A stretch of 63,547 nt of DNA, taken from positions 1 through 63,547 of the forward strand of contig NZ_JAFBID010000029.1 of assembly GCF_016811235.1 (NCBI RefSeq). Direction: 5' to 3'. This DNA comes from Microvirga arabica (GTDB taxonomy: Bacteria > Pseudomonadota > Alphaproteobacteria > Rhizobiales > Beijerinckiaceae). Of this stretch, positions 1 to 9,207 are shown piece by piece; positions within the stretch are counted from its first letter, which is position 1; the number at the start of each line of letters is the position of its first letter. The notes below the pieces were generated by a model. The model had not been told where the DNA came from. It made no database searches and was given only the letters and a program-made list of their open reading frames with translations. The position numbers were made by a program, and so were the translations under genes.

Positions 1-77
1 CGCCACAGGCGATCCGCGATACCAAGGCCTTGATGACAATCGTCGGAGGCGACATCGTCTATCGGTCCGGGATTTAG
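1..77 (+). CDS. amidohydrolase family protein, C-terminal end only (partial)
   Basis: The window opens inside a plus-strand gene whose last 24 codons (from base 3) end at a TAG at 75-77. The tail reads KALMTIVGGDIVYRSGI, the usual ending of YtcJ-like metal-dependent amidohydrolases, where the final beta strands carry a VxGxxVY motif. The catalytic part lies outside the window, so the substrate cannot be judged. It sits next to a hydantoinase-type cluster, which would suit an amidohydrolase, but a decayed dinB lies between them. The call rests on the C-terminal motif alone. Confidence 0.5.
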   Translation, partial: PQAIRDTKALMTIVGGDIVYRSGI

Positions 78-163
78 AGGCTGTGGTTTCCGACTATGGC
101 CAATCCATCCCAACCATGGCTCAACTTGGCCACTGAGTTCCCAGCACACCTCCTGGGAGCTCT

Positions 164-675
164 CTACAGTTGGAGAGATAGCTGCGGAGTTTCAGCCTCT
201 TCGTCCGTGTTCAGGGTGGAAAGGGACACGCCTGAAAGGCGCACACTCTTTCCAGTGGGAACAATTGTCGAAGGAGGTCGATACTGGCTTGGTCAAGCCC
301 CGACCGGCTTTCAACATTGCCGGGCAAGGTGCGGCTGCGGGTGATCTGGTGGAAATCGGAGAACTTCACCTTGAGCGTCACCGTCCGCCCGCGTACGCCG
401 GTGTGCTCGCAATGCCGCCAGACCTTATCCATGATTGGCTGGGGCGCACCCTTCATCTCCTCCAAGCTCTCCAGATCCTTTTCGAACGTGTTTTGGCGCC
501 AATAGATTTGCGGATGCGGTCGGGCTGGATCGGGCGATGGTCAACGGCATGGGCAATCCAGAAATAGTGGGTCCCGGCCTTGCCGAACCGCTGCTGCAGG
601 AAGTCGAACGACTGAACCTTCAGATCCAGGCCAATAAACAACATCCACTGCCATGCCAAACTCCGTTTCGTGGTG
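164..675 (-). pseudogene. dinB: DNA polymerase IV (dinB) remnant, truncated and frameshifted
   Basis: Three minus-strand reading frames join into the C-terminal part of a Y-family DNA polymerase IV. The order is GLDLKVQSFDFLQQRFGKAG, then DRIRKSIGA, then EEMKGAPQPIMDKVWRHCE with GRTVTLKVKFSDF (the little-finger domain), then GVSLSTLNTDEEAETPQL to a stop at 164-166. The first shift lies near 470, where one missing G after the SIGA codons restores NTFEKDLESLEEMK. The second lies near 250, where one missing C restores FPTGKSVRLSGVSL. The palm and catalytic N-terminus are absent; homology stops close to the end of the neighbouring RidA-like gene. It is a dead fragment even if both shifts are sequencing errors. 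Full DinB proteins are about 350-430 residues; some 170 are represented here. Confidence 0.85.
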
Positions 676-687
676 AGTCCCAGAAGC

Positions 688-1110
688 CTAGACGGTGACC
701 TGCTGCACGATGTCGGGAGTTTCCGGGTCGCGCACATAGGCGATGATGGCAAGCTCGACTCGCATCTCCTCGTTCGGCAGCGGGCCGATGGCAATCGTGT
801 GGGCGGGGTCGTTACAGCCGACGCGTTCGGCAATGGCGGTCAGGACCGGATCGAGATCGTCGGGAGTCGAAACCGAGATGTGGATGCGCACGATATCTGA
901 AAGCTTCGCTTCAAGAGCAGCGAGTGCGTTCTCCAGGTTGCTCAGCGACTGATGGGCCTGAACGCTCACATCGCTCGACATCTCGCGCGTCTGGTAGTTT
1001 CGACCTGCAGTGTTGGAGGAATAGATCCAGTTACCGGCTTTCACCAGTCTGGAAAACTTATAGATATCTTCGAACTTACTTCCGCTTTTTACGCGTACGA
1101 CGGCGTTCAT
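688..1110 (-). CDS. RidA/YjgF-family protein lacking the catalytic arginine
   Basis: This 140-residue protein has the Rid fold (YjgF/YER057c/UK114). The start ATG at 1110 has a GGAGAAAG ribosome site. RidA deaminates enamine/imine intermediates with an arginine in the PARxxV motif (Arg105 in E. coli). Here that position reads DPAHTIAIGPLP, so His replaces Arg, and deaminase activity is doubtful; it is closer to the Rid subgroups of unknown activity. It shares SNTAGR and TREMS blocks with the protein at 9208-9636, so the two are paralogues flanking one cluster. It ends at the dinB remnant and lies downstream of the deoR-like gene on the same strand. Confidence 0.85.
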   Translation of the reverse strand: MNAVVRVKSGSKFEDIYKFSRLVKAGNWIYSSNTAGRNYQTREMSSDVSVQAHQSLSNLENALAALEAKLSDIVRIHISVSTPDDLDPVLTAIAERVGCNDPAHTIAIGPLPNEEMRVELAIIAYVRDPETPDIVQQVTV

Positions 1111-1173
1111 ATTGTTTCTTTCTCCACGACAGTTGGCTGAATTTACCTGAAACGGCGGCTGTATGATGCGGCG

Positions 1174-2001
1174 TCAGAACGTTCCGTCACCGCCGTTCTC
1201 CGGAAGCGGGGCATAAGTGATGTTGGTGCCGCGCAGGCCGAATTTCTCGCGCTCCTCCTTGCTGAGTCCTTCATCGGTGATGATCTCATCGATCTTGTCC
1301 AACGAGGCGATGCGATAGATCGCGCGGGTTGAGAACTTGCTGCTGTCGACAAGCAGCGTCGTGGTTTCCGCGCCTTCAATCATGGCGCGCTTGAGCTGGA
1401 CCAGCTCGAGGGACGTGTCAGATACGCATTCCACATCGACGGCTTGCGATGACAGGAACAGGTGGTCGCAACGCATATCCTTCAGGAAAGACAAGCCAGG
1501 CTCGCCAAGCAGGGCGTAGGAACCCTCCCGACAGGTGCCGCCGGGAACGATGAGCTTGATGTACGGCTTGTGACACAGGGTTCGCGCGACATAGATGTCG
1601 ATCGTGACCACGGTCAGCGGAATCGTCAGACCTGCAACTACGTGGGCGAATTCGTGCAAGGTCGTGCTCGTATCTACGAAGATGCTCTGATCGGGCTCGA
1701 GCCGGCGCGCGGCCTCGATTGCGATCGCCCGTTTCTCCTCGGTTGCTGTCTGCCGCGCCACATCCGTGCTCGGCTCGAAAGTGGCGCGGCGGCGGATGCG
1801 TACGGCTCCGCCATGCGTCCTCCGGACCAGACCTTGGGAGGCTAGCTGATCGAGATCTCTGCGGATCGTTGACAAGGAGGTGTTGAACATCCGGGCAAGG
1901 TCCTGGCTCGAGGCCGCGACATTGTCCGTAAACCAGTCCAGCAGGCGCTGGCGGCGCTGCTCGGGTAGCATGTCCTCTACTTGTTCTTCGTTCAGATCCA
2001 T
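1174..2001 (-). CDS. DeoR-family transcriptional regulator
   Basis: This 275-residue protein has an N-terminal DeoR winged helix-turn-helix (about residues 14-70, with RQRLLDWFTDN and STIRRDLDQLASQGLVRRTHGGA). The C-terminal sugar-phosphate-sensor domain (DeoRC) carries the D-T-S-T-T-L motif near residue 111. ATG at 2001 has AAGGTGG upstream. DeoR regulators usually repress neighbouring catabolic operons and are released by a phosphorylated intermediate. It sits between a RidA-like gene and the TRAP importer, so it probably controls the TRAP/hyu divergon. The effector is unknown. Confidence 0.9.
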   Translation of the reverse strand: MDLNEEQVEDMLPEQRRQRLLDWFTDNVAASSQDLARMFNTSLSTIRRDLDQLASQGLVRRTHGGAVRIRRRATFEPSTDVARQTATEEKRAIAIEAARRLEPDQSIFVDTSTTLHEFAHVVAGLTIPLTVVTIDIYVARTLCHKPYIKLIVPGGTCREGSYALLGEPGLSFLKDMRCDHLFLSSQAVDVECVSDTSLELVQLKRAMIEGAETTTLLVDSSKFSTRAIYRIASLDKIDEIITDEGLSKEEREKFGLRGTNITYAPLPENGGDGTF

Positions 2002-2059
2002 GATTCCACCTTATGATCGTCCTTTACCCTCAGGTCGCTTCTTGAAAGTTCCGGCGAAG

Positions 2060-3373
2060 CTACTTGGCGGACATTTGGTTCGGCAACCACAATGCGATGT
2101 CAGGGAAGATCGCGAGCAGCGCTGTCCCCAGGCACAGCAGCAGGAAGAACGGCATGGCGGCCCAGACCGTTCTGCTGAAGGACTGGCCGGTCAGCCCCTG
2201 GAGGATGTAGAGGTTCAGGCCCACGGGCGGCGTCAGGGCGCTCATCTCGATCATGATGACCAGATAGATGCCGAACCAAATCGGGTCGTATCCCGCCTGC
2301 ATCACCAGCGGCAAGGCGATGGGAACGGTCATGACGGTCATCGAGGTTCCGTCGAGGAACATGCCGAGCACGATGTAAAACAGTGCCAGAATGAGCAGCA
2401 GCATATAGGGCGAGAGCTGGAGCGCCGCGATGCCCTGGGAGATCGAGTCTGGCAGATGAAGATAGGCAATGGCCGCCGACAGGAAGGCCGAGGCGGCGAT
2501 CAGGATCGAGATCATCGCCGAGACCCTGATCGTGGAGAACAGGGAGTCGAGAAGCATCCCGACCGAGAGCTGACGCGTCACGGTTGCAATCAGGATGGCT
2601 CCGGCTACGCCGACGGCGGCGGCCTCCGATGGAGTCGCGACGCCGGAATAGATGGACCCAAGGACGATCACCATCAGGATGCCGATCGGGAGGAGGTTGC
2701 CGATCCCGACAACGATTTCACGCAGGCTTCCCGGCGACGTGTCCCGTGGAGCGACGGATGGATTGATGGTGGCCTGCAGGGCGATATAGCCGGAATAAAG
2801 GGCTGCCATCATGAGCCCCGGCAGGACCCCGGCCGCAAACAGCTTGGCGATGGAGACTTCGGCAAGCACTCCGTAGACGATCATGGCAATGGATGGGGGG
2901 ATCAGGAGACCGAAGCTTCCGGCTCCTGCGAGCGATCCCGATGCAAGATCATGACTGTAGCCGCGCTTGAGCAATTCGCCGATGGTGATCTTGCCGACAG
3001 TAGCCGTCGTCGCCGTGCTCGATCCGCTTACGGCCGCGAACACCGTGCATCCCAGGACGTTGGTATGCAGCAATCCACCGGGAATATGCCGCACCAGCGG
3101 CGAGATCCCGCGGAACAGTCGCTGTGAAATGTCCGTGCGGAAGATGATGTCACCCATCCACATGAACATCGGGACAGCGGCCAACTCCCAGGAGACCGCA
3201 CTCGACATGATCACCTTTGTGGCGATCGATCCGATGCGGTCCAGCGAAAAGCCGAGGACCGTCCAAAGCGAGCCGATGCCCACAAGGATGAGGCCGGCGA
3301 AAATCCAAACACCTGCGCCGAGGAAGAGGACCACCAAGCCGAGAAGAACGCCGGCGGAAAGGACTGGGCTCAT
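2060..3373 (-). CDS. dctM: TRAP transporter large permease subunit (DctM family)
   Basis: This 437-residue, highly hydrophobic protein has the DctM architecture of about 12 membrane spans. Typical features are the early loop MFMWMGDIIFRTDISQRLF, the SGSSTATTATVGKI segment and the late ALTPPVGLNLYILQG motif. It is the secondary-transport subunit of a tripartite ATP-independent periplasmic importer, driven by an ion gradient. ATG at 3373 has GAGGTGAT upstream. It is followed by the DeoR gene and preceded by dctQ and dctP in one operon. TRAP systems take organic acids and related anions; the exact ligand is not visible here. Confidence 0.93.
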   Translation of the reverse strand: MSPVLSAGVLLGLVVLFLGAGVWIFAGLILVGIGSLWTVLGFSLDRIGSIATKVIMSSAVSWELAAVPMFMWMGDIIFRTDISQRLFRGISPLVRHIPGGLLHTNVLGCTVFAAVSGSSTATTATVGKITIGELLKRGYSHDLASGSLAGAGSFGLLIPPSIAMIVYGVLAEVSIAKLFAAGVLPGLMMAALYSGYIALQATINPSVAPRDTSPGSLREIVVGIGNLLPIGILMVIVLGSIYSGVATPSEAAAVGVAGAILIATVTRQLSVGMLLDSLFSTIRVSAMISILIAASAFLSAAIAYLHLPDSISQGIAALQLSPYMLLLILALFYIVLGMFLDGTSMTVMTVPIALPLVMQAGYDPIWFGIYLVIMIEMSALTPPVGLNLYILQGLTGQSFSRTVWAAMPFFLLLCLGTALLAIFPDIALWLPNQMSAK

Positions 3374-3396
3374 TGTATCACCTCACTCCAGGCAGT

Positions 3397-3969
3397 TTAC
3401 AGAGACAGACTCGACTCTTCGGCATGGCCAATGACCAGGAGGCGCAGAAGACGGACCAGTAGCTGAAGAAGAAGCAGCAACAGCCCGGTGAAGAAGATCG
3501 CTTCTGGGATCCAGAGCGGAATTGGCAGGAAGTGCTCGCTGACCGTGCCCCGGGTCCAGGCCCGGGTCAGGGTTCTCCACTCGTAGTACGCCAAGAAGTA
3601 CATGAGGAGCATCGACGAGATCACCGCGAAGAATTGGGCGATCCATTTCATGGTGCGCGGCAGGCGCTGGGTGAGCACGTCGACCCGGATCATGCTTCCA
3701 TGCTCCAACGCCCAGGCCATCGCCAGGAACGTGATGGCGGCGACGCCCTGGCTGACCAGTGCGTCGACCATGTAGGTGGAGCGTGAAAAGAACCGCAGAA
3801 CGATCTCAAGAAGAATGTGCCCGGTCATCAGGACCAGCAAGACCGCCGCGAGGGCCGCAGCCGTTTTGTTCAATCCCGTAGACGCCGCCGCCAGGCCTTT
3901 GAGCCAAGGGGGCACGAGGGCAAGTTTCGTGACTGGAGTTGCCGCCATATTCTGCTCCATCGTGCTCAT
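3397..3969 (-). CDS. dctQ: TRAP transporter small permease subunit (DctQ family)
   Basis: A 190-residue membrane protein with four hydrophobic segments, including the family motif around EIVLRFFSRSTYMVDALVSQ, AWALEHGSMIRVDVL and a final leucine-rich span. The frame is open upstream to 4035, which would overlap the dctP gene. ATG at 3969 is preferred because GGGAGGAG precedes it at good spacing, only 16 bp after dctP ends. With DctM it forms the membrane part of the importer. Confidence 0.9.
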   Translation of the reverse strand: MSTMEQNMAATPVTKLALVPPWLKGLAAASTGLNKTAAALAAVLLVLMTGHILLEIVLRFFSRSTYMVDALVSQGVAAITFLAMAWALEHGSMIRVDVLTQRLPRTMKWIAQFFAVISSMLLMYFLAYYEWRTLTRAWTRGTVSEHFLPIPLWIPEAIFFTGLLLLLLQLLVRLLRLLVIGHAEESSLSL

Positions 3970-3985
3970 GCCCTCGCTCCTCCCG

Positions 3986-4999
3986 TTAGGCCTTGCTCTT
4001 CTCGAACTCGGCGAGGATGCGCTCCCCTCGGTCACCGACCTTTTTAAGCCAAGCCTCCTTCACCTTTCCACCCGCCGCTCTCAACTCGACGAATACCGGC
4101 TGCGGAGGATTTTGCACGATCGTCATGCCACGTTCGCGCATGATGCCGTAGCTCTTCTCAATCGACGCCTTCATGAAATTCCAGCTGAACTCGTCTACTT
4201 TCTGGCAGATATCCTGGAGCGTTTGCTGTGCTTCCTTCGAGAGACTTTCGTAAGCGTCCTTGTTCACGTGAGCCATGAAGAGACCCATGGCATAGTTGAT
4301 TTCGGTGAAGCTTTTCAGGTAATCCCAGATGCTCAGCTGGACGCCGCCGTCGGCGGAACTCAGGACGGCATTGACGCCGCCCGTCGACAGCTGCGGCACG
4401 AGATCCGACCAGCTGATCTGCAAGGGAGATGCGCCGGCTGCGATGAATGTTTGCGTCCCATTGACGTCATAGGTGCGAATCCGCAGCCCCTTGAGAGCTT
4501 CAGGCCTGTCGATGGGTGTCTTAGCATGGATCCCGCTGGGAGGATTCGGCGCGGCCCAGAGCAGAACCATGTTGTGATCGTCGAAGATCTTGGCGTATTC
4601 CGGCTTGGCAATGCGCCAGAGCTTGAGAGCCTCATCGGGGGTCTGTACGAGGAACGGCAGAGACGACATATCGAACAGGGGGTCCACGCCGCCGTACTGC
4701 GTCATCAGCGAGATGGCCATCTGAACGGCCCCGTCCTGGACCGCGTCGAAGTGGTCGATCGACTTGTACCCGAGGGCACCGCCACCCTGATAGGTGATCG
4801 CCAGCTGATCGCCGATCCGCTTGTTCACCTCGTCGATGAAAAAGAGGCTTGCCTGTCCGGTGACGCCGACCCTGCCGTATTCGTCGGACATGTCCCATTT
4901 CGTGGGCGCGGCGAATGCCTTGCCCGCCCAACCCGGAAAAGCCGAAGCACCTGCAATCGCCGCGGTCGATTTCAGCAGATAACGTCTAGTTACAGTCAT
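3986..4999 (-). CDS. dctP: TRAP transporter substrate-binding protein (DctP family)
   Basis: A 337-residue periplasmic receptor. The N-terminus has a twin arginine (TRRYLLKSTAAIAG) before a hydrophobic stretch ending AFA, so export is probably by Tat. The body has the DctP features: a GxKxIDHFDAVQDGAVQM-like segment, the RxxxxKGLRIRTYDVNGTQ arginine motif near residue 170 that binds ligand carboxylate, and VNAVLSSADGGVQLSIWDYLK. ATG at 4999 has GAGGGAA upstream. It is first in the TRAP operon and divergent from hyuA across 439 bp. The carboxylate-binding arginine implies an acidic ligand. Confidence 0.93.
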   Translation of the reverse strand: MTVTRRYLLKSTAAIAGASAFPGWAGKAFAAPTKWDMSDEYGRVGVTGQASLFFIDEVNKRIGDQLAITYQGGGALGYKSIDHFDAVQDGAVQMAISLMTQYGGVDPLFDMSSLPFLVQTPDEALKLWRIAKPEYAKIFDDHNMVLLWAAPNPPSGIHAKTPIDRPEALKGLRIRTYDVNGTQTFIAAGASPLQISWSDLVPQLSTGGVNAVLSSADGGVQLSIWDYLKSFTEINYAMGLFMAHVNKDAYESLSKEAQQTLQDICQKVDEFSWNFMKASIEKSYGIMRERGMTIVQNPPQPVFVELRAAGGKVKEAWLKKVGDRGERILAEFEKSKA

Positions 5000-5165
5000 G
5001 CTTGTTCCCTCTTGCTGCGTTGCTGATCCAGAGCGCCCGGCTAGGTTGAACCACCGGGCGACCTGCTCGCGAATGCTCGTATTTGCATCAATTTGACTGC
5101 TTACACTGCGAATTCAGGCATACTGATCCACATCCTGTCAACGACGAGTCATAAAATTCTGTCTT

Positions 5166-5194
5166 TTGACGCAATTTTTAGCATTTAGTATAAT
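5166..5194 (+). promoter_or_regulatory. sigma70-type promoter toward hyuA
   Basis: TTGACG at 5166-5171 and TATAAT at 5189-5194 are separated by 17 bp, an almost ideal housekeeping promoter. Transcription would begin near 5201 and leave an untranslated leader of about 240 nt before hyuA. The 5000-5438 gap also has to hold the minus-strand dctP promoter, which I could not place. Confidence 0.6.
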
Positions 5195-5368
5195 AGGGAG
5201 GCTAAAATGATCACAAAGTGTCTTGCATAGCGTCCAAACATCTGACTGAATGGCACAAATCTACCAGAAACGTGCAAACATGAGCATCTTTTGACGGCGA
5301 AACACGCGCAAAGGTTCATTTGTCTCTCTGCGGGCTGGCCACTTCCGTGGCAAGTGAGGGTGCTTTGT

Positions 5369-5406
5369 CCGATGCGGTCCATGGGGTCGTCCGCCCGACG
5401 CATCGG
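5369..5406 (+). promoter_or_regulatory. hairpin in the hyuA leader
   Basis: CCGATGCG (5369-5376) and CGCATCGG (5399-5406) form a perfect 8-bp stem around a 22-nt loop. It ends 32 bp before the hyuA start codon. There is no T-run after it, so a simple terminator is unlikely. A role as a DeoR-type operator or RNA control element is possible but unproven. Confidence 0.35.
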
Positions 5407-5438
5407 GAAGAGGATGGAAAAAACGAGGCTTAGGAAAA

Positions 5439-7487
5439 ATGGCTTGGAGAATTGGTGTTGATTCCGGTGGTACCTTCACAGACGTGTGCCTGTTCGACGA
5501 TCAGACTGGCCGCCTCGAGATCTGGAAAGTTCCGTCCACTCCGGATGATCCCTCCCGGGGGATTAGCACAGGTGTGGCCGAAGGCCTGAGCACGGTTGGA
5601 GGCCACCCGGATGAGGTATCGTTTCTCGGCCATGGAACGACGGTCGCCACCAATGCGCTCATTGAGTTGCGTGGCGTCAAGACTGGCCTCATTGTCACGG
5701 ACGGCTTCCGCGACCTGCTCGAAATCGGCCGCCAGAAGCGACCGAGCCTCTACGACATGAACGTCGAGAAGCCTGAAATCCTGGTCAGCCGCGACCGGCG
5801 TATAGAGGTCCCTGAGCGGCTCAGGAGCGACGGCAGCGTCGATACTCCGCTCTCTGAGGAGGCCGTCCGCGCAGCGGTGTCGCGGCTTTCCGAGGCGGAC
5901 GTGAAAGCCATCGCGGTCTGCTTCATCTACGGCTTCCTGAACACCGAACACGAGGCCGCGGCTCGCCGAATCATCGAGGAGGAATTCCCAGGCGTGTTCG
6001 TGAGCACCTCGCATGAGGTGGCGCCCGAGTTTCGCGAATACGAGAGGCTCTCGACCACGGTGGTCAACGCCTATCTTGGCCCTGTCATGCAGAGCTACAT
6101 TCACCGCCTGCAGCAGCGACTCAAGGATCTCGGCGTCAAGACGACGCCCCATCTCACTCAGTCTAACGGCGGCGTGATCGGGTTCGAAACCGCAGCCGAC
6201 CTGCCTGTGAGAACGGTTCTGTCGGGTCCCAGCACCGGCGTTGTCGCAGCCCAGGCGATCGGACGCATGGCCGGATTGTCCAATCTCATCACCTTCGATG
6301 TAGGCGGCACCAGCAGTGACGTGGCCCTCCTGCAGAACGGCGTCTGCAAGCTCACCGGCGAAGCCAACGTCCACGGATATCCCATCAAGGCTCCAATGCT
6401 CGATATTCATACCGTGGGCGCAGGCGGCGGATCGATCGCGTATGTGGACAGCGGCGGCCTGCTCAAGGTCGGACCGCGTAGCGCGGGAGCCGATCCTGGC
6501 CCGGTCTGTTACGGCAGAGGAAATACAGAACCCACGGTCACGGATGCCAATATCGTCCTGCAGACCCTGAACCCGGTCGAGATCCTGGGCGGTCGCATGA
6601 AGGTCCGGCGGGATCTAGCGGTCGAAGCCGTGCAGCGGCTGGCCGACCGTCTGGGCCTCGGGGTCATGGAAACGGCACAGGGCATCATCTCGGTGGTGAC
6701 GGCCAACATGGCCAAGGCCATCCGTGTGATCAGCGTGCAACGCGGTCACGATCCGCGGGACTACGCCCTCATGGCTTTCGGTGGTGCCGGTCCCCTACAT
6801 GCGGCGCGGCTTGCCAAGGAACTCGATATTTCGAAGATCATCGTGCCTCGCACTCCTGGCACCCTCTGCGCATTGGGCCTGCTACTCACGGACCTGAGGG
6901 CGGATTTCGCCATCAGCCGCCTGGCACAGTTGACGGAGGAAGCGCTTCCCGACGTTCAGGAGGGCTTCGCGAAGCTCGAACGGCAGGCTTTGGACTGGTT
7001 TGAGCAAGAGGGCATTGCGGCCGACCGGCAGATCATTACACGTACGGTCGACATGCGCTACATCGGGCAGAACTACGAACTGTCCGTTCCCGTCCCGGCA
7101 GGTCCCATCAGCGAGGGAACCTTCGCGGCGCTGGCAGAGGGCTTCGCCCAAGCCCACCAGCAGCGCTTCGGCTTTATTGCCGAGGGCGAGGCCGTGCAGT
7201 TGGTAACCCTGCGCGTCGAAGCCGCGGGCATTGTCAGCAAGGCGGAATTCGTCCCGCAGCCGGATGCCGGCCCGTCGCCGGACGCCGCGCAGATCGGCAC
7301 CCGCGATGTCTACATGCCTGAGGCCGGACAGTTCGTCTCCTGCCCGGTCTATGCCCGCGAGAGTCTTGCGGCCGGCAATCGCATCACCGGCCCAGCCATC
7401 GTGGAGCAGATGGACACAACAACGGTCGTCCTGCCAGGCATGCAGGCCGTCGTCGACCCCTATCTCAATCTTATACTGGAGGCATGA
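5439..7487 (+). CDS. hyuA: hydantoinase/oxoprolinase family protein, subunit A
   Basis: This 682-residue protein is the HyuA-type ATP-using subunit. It has the N-terminal Hydant_A_N nucleotide-binding loop (GVDSGGTFTDVCLFDD, residues 5-20), the central actin-like ATPase core (DVGGTSSDVALLQNG near 288, GAGGGSIAYVDSGG near 330) and AFGGAGPLHAARLA near 447. The family includes N-methylhydantoinase, 5-oxoprolinase, caprolactamase and acetone/acetophenone carboxylases, and sequence alone does not separate these substrates. ATG at 5439 follows AGGAAA. The end overlaps hyuB by 4 bp. RidA-like proteins, an amine oxidase and the TRAP importer nearby point to an N-containing acidic or cyclic substrate. 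Confidence 0.93.
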   Translation: MAWRIGVDSGGTFTDVCLFDDQTGRLEIWKVPSTPDDPSRGISTGVAEGLSTVGGHPDEVSFLGHGTTVATNALIELRGVKTGLIVTDGFRDLLEIGRQKRPSLYDMNVEKPEILVSRDRRIEVPERLRSDGSVDTPLSEEAVRAAVSRLSEADVKAIAVCFIYGFLNTEHEAAARRIIEEEFPGVFVSTSHEVAPEFREYERLSTTVVNAYLGPVMQSYIHRLQQRLKDLGVKTTPHLTQSNGGVIGFETAADLPVRTVLSGPSTGVVAAQAIGRMAGLSNLITFDVGGTSSDVALLQNGVCKLTGEANVHGYPIKAPMLDIHTVGAGGGSIAYVDSGGLLKVGPRSAGADPGPVCYGRGNTEPTVTDANIVLQTLNPVEILGGRMKVRRDLAVEAVQRLADRLGLGVMETAQGIISVVTANMAKAIRVISVQRGHDPRDYALMAFGGAGPLHAARLAKELDISKIIVPRTPGTLCALGLLLTDLRADFAISRLAQLTEEALPDVQEGFAKLERQALDWFEQEGIAADRQIITRTVDMRYIGQNYELSVPVPAGPISEGTFAALAEGFAQAHQQRFGFIAEGEAVQLVTLRVEAAGIVSKAEFVPQPDAGPSPDAAQIGTRDVYMPEAGQFVSCPVYARESLAAGNRITGPAIVEQMDTTTVVLPGMQAVVDPYLNLILEA

Positions 7488-9112
7488 CCGTGACTCAGGT
7501 CGATCCTATCACTGTCGAGGTCATCGGCAGCGCCCTCACGTCAATCGTGGAAGAGATGGGCGAAGCGTTGGTCAGGGCCAGCTACTCGACGAACATCAAG
7601 GAGCGGCGGGACTGCTCCACAGCGCTCTTCGACTGGCGCGGCAACACCCTTTGCCAAGCAGAGCACATTCCCATGCACCTGGGAAGCTTCATCGGCATCA
7701 TTCCCCATATCGGCAAGCGATATGCCCTCGAGGACATCAAGCCTGGCGACGTCTTCATCGGAAACGACGCCTATGAGGGCGGCGCGACCCACCTGCCGGA
7801 CATCGTCCTGGCGGAACCCATCTTCTACGAGGATAAACTCGTCGGGTGGGCGGTCAACACCGCGCACCACGCGGACTTCGCGGATCGCGGACATGCCCAT
7901 ATCTACCAGGAGGGCCTGCGCATTCCGCCCGTCCGGCTCTACCGGGAGGGCGTACTGCAGGAAGACATCCAGGCCATGATCCTGCTCAACTGCCAGGTTC
8001 CGCACGAACGGCTGTCGGACTTGCGGGCTCAGATGTCCGCCAACCGACTCTGCGTGGAGCGCATGCAGGCGCTGTGCGCGAAATACGGAGCCGATCGCGT
8101 TCTGGCGGCTGGCGACGCGCTCCAGGATTATGCCGAGCGCAAGATGCGCGCGGGAATCGCAGCGATCCCGGACGGGATCTACAGCTTCACCGACTACTTC
8201 GACAGCAATCAGTTCCCGGGCGAGATGAAGCTCAGTGTCGACATCACCGTAAAGGGCAGCGAAATGCATCTTGCATTTGAGGCTCCTCCGCAGGTGCCTG
8301 CTGGCCTCAACATCATCTACACGGCTCTGCTCGCCACGTGCTACTACGCCGTTAAGGCCGTGATCGACCCGACGATCCTGCCGAATGCCGGCTTGTCCCG
8401 CCCGATTATCGTGGAGGCGCCGATAGGCTCGCTGCTGAACTGCAAGCATCCGGCCGCAGTTGATGGTCGCATCGCCGCCTGCCAGCGGGTTGCAGACCTT
8501 GTACAAGGTGCTTTGGCAAAGGCTCTTCCGGGCCGTGTGACGGCCGCAGGCAACGGCGCGTGCACGGGCGCCCTGTTCACCGGCACCCGAGCGGACGGAT
8601 CGCTTTGGGTTTATCTGGAGACCATCGGCGGCGGCGGCGGCGCCCGCCCGCAAGCTGACGGCTTGAGCGGCATCCATGTCCACATGACCAATACTTCGAA
8701 CCTCCCTGTCGAGGCGCTGGAACTCGAATATCCCCTGACGCTCCTCCGCTACGAGCTGGTCAACGGATCCGGCGGTGCCGGTAAGCAGAGAGGCGGCATG
8801 GGGCTCCGGCGGGTGTACCGCACCGAAGCGGATTGCCGCATCAGCCTGGAGGGATCGCGCATCAACTCCCGTCCGTGGGGCCTGGACGGCGGCCTTTCCG
8901 GTGCCGGATCTCAATACGACTTCGGTGACGGCCGCACCTCGTTTCAGGGCACCGTTGCCCTGAAGAAGGGGCAGGTCGTCGAAATCGTGACGCCAGGAGG
9001 CGGCGGCTATGGTCTCCCCATGACTCGCGACAAGGCGGACGTCGCCCGTGACGTCGCCGAGCAGCGGATCACCTCGGACTTCGCACGCGAGGTATACGGC
9101 TACGGTGCCTGA
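7484..9112 (+). CDS. hyuB: hydantoinase/oxoprolinase family protein, subunit B
   Basis: A 542-residue partner of HyuA. It carries the subunit-B hallmarks: VEVIGSALTSIVEEMGEALVRASYS at the N-terminus (first 20: VEVIGSALTSIVEEMGEALV), the CSTALFDWRGNTLCQAEHIP segment, PGDVFIGNDAYEGGATHLPD, and the C-terminal GGGGYGLP close. ATG at 7484 overlaps the hyuA stop (ATGA) and follows CTGGAGG, so the two are translationally coupled. The AB pair hydrolyses or carboxylates its substrate with ATP, depending on the subfamily. A 95-bp gap precedes the next gene. Confidence 0.93.
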   Translation: MTVTQVDPITVEVIGSALTSIVEEMGEALVRASYSTNIKERRDCSTALFDWRGNTLCQAEHIPMHLGSFIGIIPHIGKRYALEDIKPGDVFIGNDAYEGGATHLPDIVLAEPIFYEDKLVGWAVNTAHHADFADRGHAHIYQEGLRIPPVRLYREGVLQEDIQAMILLNCQVPHERLSDLRAQMSANRLCVERMQALCAKYGADRVLAAGDALQDYAERKMRAGIAAIPDGIYSFTDYFDSNQFPGEMKLSVDITVKGSEMHLAFEAPPQVPAGLNIIYTALLATCYYAVKAVIDPTILPNAGLSRPIIVEAPIGSLLNCKHPAAVDGRIAACQRVADLVQGALAKALPGRVTAAGNGACTGALFTGTRADGSLWVYLETIGGGGGARPQADGLSGIHVHMTNTSNLPVEALELEYPLTLLRYELVNGSGGAGKQRGGMGLRRVYRTEADCRISLEGSRINSRPWGLDGGLSGAGSQYDFGDGRTSFQGTVALKKGQVVEIVTPGGGGYGLPMTRDKADVARDVAEQRITSDFAREVYGYGA

Positions 9113-9207
9113 CCCAGCATCCGGGCACACACCATCCTGAAGCGCAGGCCTGACAGAGGGCAGGCCTACGGGCCTATTATTCACCATCATACGAAAGAAC
9201 AACTGAG

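Noticed and set aside
1880..3127. A 415-codon plus-strand frame rich in D, H, Q and R
   Set aside because: It is the shadow of dctM and deoR on the other strand; the composition is typical of antisense frames.
5207..5230. A 7-codon leader (MITKCLA) after GGGAGG upstream of hyuA
   Set aside because: The predicted transcription start near 5201 would remove its ribosome site, so it is probably not translated.
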